Origin: WRAI01 sp031549605
Lineage (GTDB): Bacteria > Bacillota > Clostridia > Oscillospirales > UBA929
Reading direction: 5' to 3'
DNA length: 57,068 bases
Assembly (NCBI GenBank): GCA_031549605.1
Contig: JAVBPM010000051.1
Location: forward strand, 1-57,068
Made by a program: the position numbers and the translations under genes. Every line of letters begins with the position of its first letter. The first letter of the stretch is position 1. The notes under the pieces are model-generated. The model saw nothing but the letters and a program-made list of their open reading frames with translations, ran no database searches and was not told the DNA's origin. Of the stretch, positions 52,026 through 57,068 are shown one piece after another.

Positions 52026-52460
52026 ATGTTGATGCCTAAGAGAGTCAAGTATCGCCGTCAGCAGCGCGGTCGCCTTACAGGTAAGGCCACGCGCGGCAAC
52101 ACGGTGTGCTATGGCGAGTACGGTTTGATGACCACCGAGCCGGGCTGGATTACCAGCAACCAGATCGAGGCCGCCCGTATCGCCATGACCCGTTACGTCA
52201 AGCGTACCGGTAAAGTTTGGATTAAGATTTTCCCGCACAAGCCGGTGACACAGAAGCCTGCCGAGACCCGAATGGGTTCCGGTAAGGGCTCGCCGGAGTA
52301 CTGGGTGGCTGTTGTCAAGCCGGGCCGTATCATGTTTGAGATGGCCGGCGTGCCGGTTGACGTGGCCCGTGAGGCCATGCGTCTGGCGTCGCACAAGCTG
52401 CCTGTCAAGTGCAAATTCGTTGTCAGAGAGCAAGCAGAGACTGGCGGTGAGCAGGCATGA
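52026..52460 (+). CDS. rplP: 50S ribosomal protein L16
   Basis: 144 aa. MLMPKRVKYRRQQRGRLTGKA start is typical; KIFPHKPVTQKPAETRMGSGKG follows. Its AAGGAGG lies within the last codons of rpsC, about 12 nt upstream. Overlaps rpmC by 4 nt. Confidence 0.98.
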   Translation: MLMPKRVKYRRQQRGRLTGKATRGNTVCYGEYGLMTTEPGWITSNQIEAARIAMTRYVKRTGKVWIKIFPHKPVTQKPAETRMGSGKGSPEYWVAVVKPGRIMFEMAGVPVDVAREAMRLASHKLPVKCKFVVREQAETGGEQA

Positions 52461-52660
52461 AAGCTGTTGATTTGAGAAGTCTGTCGGGAGCGGAGCTGTC
52501 CAACAAGCTGTCCGACCTGAAAAAGGACCTGTTCCAGCTGCGTATGCAGCACGCCACCAACCAGCTTGACAACCCGCTGAAAATTAATGCCGTCAAGCAT
52601 GACATCGCCCGCGTTAAGACCGTGATCCGCGAAATCGAACTGAAAGGCCAGGAGGGTTAA
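52457..52660 (+). CDS. rpmC: 50S ribosomal protein L29
   Basis: 67 aa; LSGAELSNKLSDLKKDLFQLRMQ is the family pattern, all helical, at the tunnel exit. Start overlaps rplP (ATGA). Confidence 0.96.
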   Translation: MKAVDLRSLSGAELSNKLSDLKKDLFQLRMQHATNQLDNPLKINAVKHDIARVKTVIREIELKGQEG

Positions 52661-52663
52661 GCT

Positions 52664-52927
52664 ATGAGCGAAACAACAAGAGCTTTTCGCAAGACCATGA
52701 CCGGCCTTGTGGTCAGCAACAAGATGGACAAAACCATTGTCGTGGCCATTCAGGACCGCGTGAAGCACCCGATGTACAACAAGTACATCAAGCGCACCTA
52801 TAAGCTTAAAGCCCACGATGAGCAGAACCAGTGTGACATCGGCGACAAGGTCAAGGTCATGGAGACCCGCCCGCTGTCCAAGGACAAGCGCTGGAGATTG
52901 CTCGAAATCGTGGAAAAAGTGAAATAA
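52664..52927 (+). CDS. rpsQ: 30S ribosomal protein S17
   Basis: 87 aa OB-fold protein: RKTMTGLVVSNKMDKTIVVAI and HDEQNQCDIGDKVKVMETRPLSKDKRWRL are typical. AGGAGG precedes ATG; 3 nt after rpmC. Confidence 0.97.
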   Translation: MSETTRAFRKTMTGLVVSNKMDKTIVVAIQDRVKHPMYNKYIKRTYKLKAHDEQNQCDIGDKVKVMETRPLSKDKRWRLLEIVEKVK

Positions 52928-52956
52928 AGCTGGGTATTGTAAGGAGGAACTGAAAC

Positions 52957-53325
52957 ATGATTCAACAGGAATCTACGCTCAGAGTCGCCGACAATACCGG
53001 CGCCAAAGAGTTGAAATGCATTCGCGTGCTCGGCGGTTCCGGCCGCAAGTACGGCAGCATCGGTGATGTTATCGTCTGCAGTGTTCGCCGTGCCGCTCCC
53101 GGCGGTGTGGTGAAAAAGGGCGAGGTTGTCAAGGCCGTGATTGTGCGCACCGTCAAGGGCGTCCACCGCGCCGACGGCAGCTATGTCCGCTTCGATGAAA
53201 ACGCCGCCGTCATCATCAAGGACGATCAGAACCCGCGCGGCACGCGTATCTTTGGCCCGGTGGCCAGAGAATTGCGTGACAAGGATTACATGAAGATCCT
53301 GTCGCTCGCGCCTGAAGTCATTTAG
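52957..53325 (+). CDS. rplN: 50S ribosomal protein L14
   Basis: 122 aa: MIQQESTLRVADNTGAKEL start, VKGVHRADGSYVRFDENA, and IFGPVARELRDKDYMKI end. AAGGAGG before ATG. Confidence 0.98.
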   Translation: MIQQESTLRVADNTGAKELKCIRVLGGSGRKYGSIGDVIVCSVRRAAPGGVVKKGEVVKAVIVRTVKGVHRADGSYVRFDENAAVIIKDDQNPRGTRIFGPVARELRDKDYMKILSLAPEVI

Positions 53326-53348
53326 CCGAGAGTTGAGGGAATTAGAGT

Positions 53349-53657
53349 ATGAAGATTAAAAAGAACGATACCGTTGTCGTGCTCTCCGGCAAAAGCAAGG
53401 GCGTTAAGGGCAAGGTGCTGGAAACGGTGCCGACCAAGGACATGGTCGTGGTTGAGAAGGTCAACATCGTGACCCGCCACACCAAGCCGCGTCGCCAGGG
53501 CGATGCCGGCGGGCTGCTGAAAAAAGAAGCGCCCATCTACGCCTGCAAGGTCATGTGCATCTGCCCCAAGTGCGGGCAGGCGACACGGATCGGAGCCGCC
53601 TTTGACAAAGAGGGCAACAAATCCCGCATTTGCAAAAAATGCAAAGAAATGATGTAA
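53349..53657 (+). CDS. rplX: 50S ribosomal protein L24 with a zinc-ribbon-like tail
   Basis: 102 aa. KIKKNDTVVVLSGKSKGVKGKVL start (KOW domain). The C-terminal half carries CPKC and CKKC (cysteines 72, 75, 95, 98), a probable zinc site as in many Firmicutes L24 proteins. The ribosome site is weak (GAGGGAATTAG). Confidence 0.96.
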   Translation: MKIKKNDTVVVLSGKSKGVKGKVLETVPTKDMVVVEKVNIVTRHTKPRRQGDAGGLLKKEAPIYACKVMCICPKCGQATRIGAAFDKEGNKSRICKKCKEMM

Positions 53658-53672
53658 GGAGGGGATGACATT

Positions 53673-54212
53673 ATGGCTCGTTTGAAGGATATTTACAACG
53701 CCGAAGTGGCTCCCCAAATGATGAAGAAGTTCAGCTATAAAAGCGTTATGCAAATTCCCAAGCTGGACAAGATTATCATCAATGTCGGTTGCGGCGACGC
53801 CCGCGACAACGCCAAGATTTTGGACGCGGTGGTCGGCGATATTTCGACCATTACCGGCCAGAAGGCGGTCGTTACCCGCGCCAAAAAGTCGGTTGCAAAC
53901 TTCAAGGTGCGTCTCGGTATGCCGGTTGGCGTCAAGGTGACGCTGCGCGGCGCTCGTATGTGGGAGTTTTTAGACCGTTTGTTTAACGTGGCGCTGCCCC
54001 GTGTCCGCGACTTCCGCGGCATTAACGGCAACGCGTTCGACGGCCGTGGCAACTACGCGCTGGGCATTAAGGAGCAGCTGATTTTCCCCGAAATCGACTA
54101 CGATAAGATCGACAAGATCCGTGGTATGGACATCGTCATCTGCACCACCGCGCAGAACGACGAAGAGGGTCGCGAGCTGCTGTCGCTGCTTGGCGCGCCG
54201 TTCAAGGCTTAG
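53673..54212 (+). CDS. rplE: 50S ribosomal protein L5
   Basis: 179 aa. MARLKDIYNAEVAPQMMKKF start, GQKAVVTRAKKSVANFKVR, and the C-terminal DIVICTTAQNDEEGRELLSLLGAPF. Binds 5S rRNA. AAGGAGG site. Confidence 0.98.
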   Translation: MARLKDIYNAEVAPQMMKKFSYKSVMQIPKLDKIIINVGCGDARDNAKILDAVVGDISTITGQKAVVTRAKKSVANFKVRLGMPVGVKVTLRGARMWEFLDRLFNVALPRVRDFRGINGNAFDGRGNYALGIKEQLIFPEIDYDKIDKIRGMDIVICTTAQNDEEGRELLSLLGAPFKA

Positions 54213-54226
54213 GGAGGAGAGGCAAC

Positions 54227-54412
54227 ATGGCTAAGAAATCAATGATTCTCAAGCAGCAGAAACCGGCGAAGTTTTCCACCCGCGCCTACACACGCTGCAA
54301 AATCTGCGGTCGCCCGCACTCGTGCCTGCGCGATTTCGGCGTTTGCCGTATTTGTTTCCGCGAGCTGGCCTACAAGGGCCAGATTCCCGGCGTTCGTAAG
54401 GCCAGCTGGTAA
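54227..54412 (+). CDS. rpsN: 30S ribosomal protein S14 type Z
   Basis: 61 aa, zinc-binding form. Four cysteines at 24, 27, 40 and 43 (CKIC, CRIC), LRDFGVCRICFRELAYKGQIPG end. Zinc-type S14 is the usual form in Firmicutes. GGGAGGAGA site. Confidence 0.98.
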   Translation: MAKKSMILKQQKPAKFSTRAYTRCKICGRPHSCLRDFGVCRICFRELAYKGQIPGVRKASW

Positions 54413-54541
54413 GACCTGCAACTTGACCCCGCGATTCAACGCAAGCGGACAAGAGTGTCGACTGTGCCATACCCACGGCATACTCCTGCTGTGAGATTGG
54501 GGCCGACGCTGACTATCCGCTGACGACAAGGAGGAAAAATT
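54413..54541 (+). other. Structured 129-nt spacer between rpsN and rpsH
   Basis: No ORF. Nested long-range stem: AGCGGA (about 54448) with TCCGCT (about 54514), then AGTGTCG with CGACGCT, enclosing TGCC/GGCA. The end GACAAGGAGG is the rpsH ribosome site, the same 10 bases as before rpsJ. Could be a protein-binding or RNA regulatory site; the S8-repressor parallel of E. coli is inference only. Confidence 0.55.
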
Positions 54542-54940
54542 ATGCACGTTACCGATCCCGTCGCCGACATGCTGACGCGCATTCGCAACGCGAGTGCCGC
54601 CCGCCACGAAACGGTTGACATCCCTGCCAGCAAATTCAAGAAGGCCATTGCCGACATTTTGCTGCAGGAAGGCTATATCAAGAACATTCAGAGCATCGCC
54701 GACAGCGGCCAGGGCATCCTGCGCGTCACGCTGAAGTACGATGCCGCCAACGAGCGCGCCATTACCGGTATTAAGCGCGTTTCAAAGCCGGGCCTTCGTG
54801 TTTACGTCGGCGCCGAGGAAATGCCCAAGGTGCTCCGCGGTTTGGGCATTGCCATTGTCTCCACTTCGAAGGGTATCATGACAGACAAGAAAGCACGCGC
54901 CGACCATGTGGGCGGCGAAGTGCTGGCTTTTGTCTGGTAA
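54542..54940 (+). CDS. rpsH: 30S ribosomal protein S8
   Basis: 132 aa. VTDPVADMLTRIRNASAARHETVDIPASKFK start, and a GIAIVSTSKGIMTDKKARADHVGGEVLAFVW end. Binds 16S helix 21; in E. coli also its own mRNA. Confidence 0.98.
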   Translation: MHVTDPVADMLTRIRNASAARHETVDIPASKFKKAIADILLQEGYIKNIQSIADSGQGILRVTLKYDAANERAITGIKRVSKPGLRVYVGAEEMPKVLRGLGIAIVSTSKGIMTDKKARADHVGGEVLAFVW

Positions 54941-54953
54941 GGGGGCGGAACAG

Positions 54954-55502
54954 ATGTCGAGAATTGGACGTAAGGAAATTACCGTTCCCGCCGGTGTCAC
55001 CGTCACGGTTGCCGAAGGCAACGAGGTCACTGTCAAGGGTCCCAAGGGTACGCTGGTGCAGAAGCTGCACGGCAACATGGAAATCAAACAGGACGGCAAC
55101 GTGCTTACCGTTGTCCGCCCCAACGACAACAAGGAAAACCGCAGTCTGCACGGTCTGACCCGCACACTGCTGAGCAACATGGTTGTCGGCGTGACCGACA
55201 CATTTACCAAAGAGCTGGATGTCATTGGTGTCGGCTACCGCGTGCAGCTGCAGGGCAAGGATCTTAACATGAACCTGGGCTACTCGCATCCGGTCAATAT
55301 GACCCCGCCCGAGGGGATTACCGTTGAGTGCCCCAACGCCAACCGCATCGTCATTCGCGGCTGCGACAAACAGAAAGTTGGACAGTTTGCCGCTGAAGTG
55401 CGCGAGAAGCGTCCGCCCGAACCCTATCTGGGCAAAGGCGTGAAGTATGTCAACGAAGTCATCCGCCGCAAAGAAGGCAAAGCCGGCGGCAAGAAAAAGT
55501 AG
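54954..55502 (+). CDS. rplF: 50S ribosomal protein L6
   Basis: 182 aa, two repeated domains. MSRIGRKEITVPAGVTV start and GKGVKYVNEVIRRKEGKAGGKK end. ATG 54954 used; the frame is open upstream through rpsH. Confidence 0.97.
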   Translation: MSRIGRKEITVPAGVTVTVAEGNEVTVKGPKGTLVQKLHGNMEIKQDGNVLTVVRPNDNKENRSLHGLTRTLLSNMVVGVTDTFTKELDVIGVGYRVQLQGKDLNMNLGYSHPVNMTPPEGITVECPNANRIVIRGCDKQKVGQFAAEVREKRPPEPYLGKGVKYVNEVIRRKEGKAGGKKK

Positions 55503-55515
55503 GAGGTGAGACACC

Positions 55516-55875
55516 ATGGTTAAACGTCCCAACACGGAAAAGCAGCGTCAGTTGCGTCATAAGCGCGTTCGCGGCAAAATCTCGGGCACGACCGAGTGTC
55601 CTCGCCTGAGCGTGTACCGCAGCAACCTGCACATCTACGTTCAGCTGATTGACGATGTCAAGCAGGTGACACTGGCTTCTGCCTCGAGCAACGACAAGGG
55701 CTTTAGCGCCAACGGTGGCAACAAAGAGGGCGCTCGCGCCGTCGGTAAGGCCATTGGCGAAAAGGCCAAGAAGCTCAAAATTAAACAAGTGGTTTTCGAC
55801 CGTGGCGGCTACCTGTATCACGGACGTGTGCAGGAATTGGCCGAAGGCGCGCGCGAAGCCGGCCTTGAATTCTAA
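55516..55875 (+). CDS. rplR: 50S ribosomal protein L18
   Basis: 119 aa. LRHKRVRGKISGTTECPRLSVYRSNLHIY and VVFDRGGYLYHGRVQELAEGAREAGLEF; binds 5S rRNA. AGGAGGTGAG site. Confidence 0.97.
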   Translation: MVKRPNTEKQRQLRHKRVRGKISGTTECPRLSVYRSNLHIYVQLIDDVKQVTLASASSNDKGFSANGGNKEGARAVGKAIGEKAKKLKIKQVVFDRGGYLYHGRVQELAEGAREAGLEF

Positions 55876-55893
55876 AGGAGGAGGACGAAACGT

Positions 55894-56403
55894 ATGGCTA
55901 TGCAAAAAGACCGCACTGACCCCACGTCCGACCTGAAGGAAAAGGTCGTTGCCCTCAACCGCGTCAGCAAGACGGTTAAGGGCGGTCGCGTAATGAAGTT
56001 TTCGGCGCTGGTCGTGGTCGGCAACGGCAACGGCAAGGTGGGCTTTGGCCTCGGCAAAGCGGCTGAAGTACCCGACGCCATTCGCAAGGGCATTGAAGAT
56101 GCCAAGAAGAAAATGGTGGAGATTCCCCGCAAGGGCACGACCATTCACCACGAAGTGCTGGGTTGCTTCGGCGCCGGCAAGGTGCTGCTGAAACCGGCCG
56201 CTCCGGGTACCGGCTGTATTGCCGGCGGTCCGGTTCGTGCCGTGCTGGAGGCGGCGGGTATCGTTGATGTGCGTACAAAGTCGTTGCGCAGCAACAATCC
56301 GCAGAACGTCGTCAGCGCCACCATGGTCGCACTTAAGATGCTCAAGACGCCGCAGCAGGTTGCCAAGACGCGCGGCATGTCTGTGGCCGAAGTGCTGAAG
56401 TAA
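55894..56403 (+). CDS. rpsE: 30S ribosomal protein S5
   Basis: 169 aa. VVGNGNGKVGFGLGKAAEVP motif, GCFGAGKVLLKPAAPGTG, and the C-terminal LRSNNPQNVVSATMVALKML. AAGGAGGAGG site. Confidence 0.97.
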   Translation: MAMQKDRTDPTSDLKEKVVALNRVSKTVKGGRVMKFSALVVVGNGNGKVGFGLGKAAEVPDAIRKGIEDAKKKMVEIPRKGTTIHHEVLGCFGAGKVLLKPAAPGTGCIAGGPVRAVLEAAGIVDVRTKSLRSNNPQNVVSATMVALKMLKTPQQVAKTRGMSVAEVLK

Positions 56404-56415
56404 GGAGGCTGCCAC

Positions 56416-56652
56416 ATGACGATTAAGTTAATTAAAAGCCTGAATGGCCGTCACAAAAAGCACATTGCCACGGCGCACTCGCTGGGACTCAAGCGTATCG
56501 GAGATACGACCGAGCAGCCCGACAACGTGCAGACCAAGGGCAAAGTGGCTCAGATTTGCTATTTGATTACCGTGACCGAGACCGCCAAGCCTGCGGCCAA
56601 GCCCAAAGCCAAGGCGGCTCCCAAAGCTAAGAAAGAGGAGGCGACGCAATAA
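56416..56652 (+). CDS. rpmD: 50S ribosomal protein L30 with a Lys/Ala tail
   Basis: 78 aa; ordinary L30 is about 60. Residues 1-56 are typical (IKLIKSLNGRHKKHIATAHSLGLK). The extra 22 residues are almost all Lys, Ala and Pro with acidic KEEATQ at the end. The stop overlaps the rplO start (TAATG). AAGGAGG site. Confidence 0.95.
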   Translation: MTIKLIKSLNGRHKKHIATAHSLGLKRIGDTTEQPDNVQTKGKVAQICYLITVTETAKPAAKPKAKAAPKAKKEEATQ

Positions 56653-57068
56653 TGGAACTGCATGAACTGTCCCCGGTGGTCGGCAGCACAAAAGCGCGCT
56701 TCCGTGTCGGCCGTGGCGCCGGTAGCGGCAATGGCAAGACCTGTGGCAAGGGCCACAAGGGCCAGAAAGCCCGCAGCGGCTACAGCCGCAAGCCCGGCTT
56801 TGAAGGCGGCCAGATGCCGCTCAAGATGCGCGTGCCCAAGCGCGGCTTCACCAACATCTTCGCTAAGCCGCCTGCCGCCATCAACCTGATGTACCTCAAT
56901 TCCTTCAATGACGGCGATGTTGTTGACGCGGCGCTGCTGCTCGACAAGGGCATGATTCCCACCGCTGTCAATGGCGTGAAGATTCTCGGCGTCGGTTCTT
57001 TGTCAAAGAAACTTACCGTGCGTGCCGTGGCCTTCTCCGCATCGGCGAAAGAGAAGATCGAAGCCGCC
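56652..57068 (+). CDS. rplO: 50S ribosomal protein L15, 3' end outside the window
   Basis: 139 codons, no stop before the window end. LHELSPVVGSTKARFRVGRG start, GSGNGKTCGKGHKGQKARSG and a beta-rich C-terminal half as in L15. Translationally coupled to rpmD. Confidence 0.95.
   Translation, partial: MELHELSPVVGSTKARFRVGRGAGSGNGKTCGKGHKGQKARSGYSRKPGFEGGQMPLKMRVPKRGFTNIFAKPPAAINLMYLNSFNDGDVVDAALLLDKGMIPTAVNGVKILGVGSLSKKLTVRAVAFSASAKEKIEAA

Overview
The window is GC-rich chromosomal DNA, apparently from an uncultured spore-forming Clostridia-type Firmicute; the Oscillospirales/Ruminococcaceae are my best guess, by inference. The evidence is spoIIR, a meso-diaminopimelate dehydrogenase, split glycine decarboxylase subunits (gcvPA/gcvPB), a zinc-ribbon S14, a MecA-like adaptor, YhgE/Pip and MMPL membrane proteins, many GTG/TTG starts with strong GGAGG ribosome sites, and textbook sigma-A promoters with 17-bp spacers. 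Nothing here is plasmid- or phage-like; the only mobile DNA seen is a transposase tail at the left edge.

Layout. 1-545: end of an IS transposase, then a promoter, tRNA-Met, tRNA-Glu, an odd tRNA-Val and a terminator. 548-6918: spoIIR on the minus strand, a DUF4830-like membrane protein, then an Asp23 / DAK2 / recG / rluA-type operon. 6925-15880: a minus-strand unit running gcvT-gcvH-gcvPA-gcvPB and straight into an MMPL exporter, its secreted partner and a YhhN lysoplasmalogenase. 15890-28216: mostly minus strand, with a nucleotidyltransferase fused to a degenerate phosphohexomutase, a YhgE/Pip protein, an FNT anion channel, a lone class-I fumarase beta subunit, a DivIVA-like coiled-coil protein, thioredoxin, a hybrid histidine kinase next to a FIST sensor, an AraC/GyrI regulator and tRNA-Arg. 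28227-35342: a large SLH/GH18-like secreted protein, rubredoxin, a 54-residue small protein, a structured repeat element between two identical terminator hairpins, a second nucleotidyltransferase, an M23/LysM/G5 cell-wall hydrolase and a low-GC islet. 35361-41275: a five-gene minus-strand operon encoding an ABC-2 transporter, a GldG-like protein, a DUF4340 protein and MnmE. 41281-47136: NUDIX, ddh, wecC, tadA with a MecA-like gene, birA, two small membrane or unknown genes and a ZIP transporter. 47162-end: the S10-spc ribosomal protein operon from rpsJ to a truncated rplO.

How the genes work together. The ribosomal operon has one strong promoter and a roughly 230-nt leader. The leader contains two mutually exclusive hairpins, the second followed by a short T run, and an 8-nt sequence complementary to the rpsJ ribosome site. 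This looks like an attenuator or translational switch. Two further long spacers interrupt the operon (rpsJ-rplC and rpsN-rpsH), the second with a nested stem that could be a regulatory site. Envelope genes recur throughout, including sporulation signalling, wall hydrolase, SLH protein, exporters and sugar-nucleotide synthesis.

The strongest leads for something undescribed are the S10 leader and operon spacers, the 280-bp structured element between duplicated terminators, the RGG/FGNRPQG-tailed ribosomal protein S3, and three apparent pseudo-enzymes or orphan parts: the mutase-like domain, the GH18-like domain and the fumarase beta subunit.
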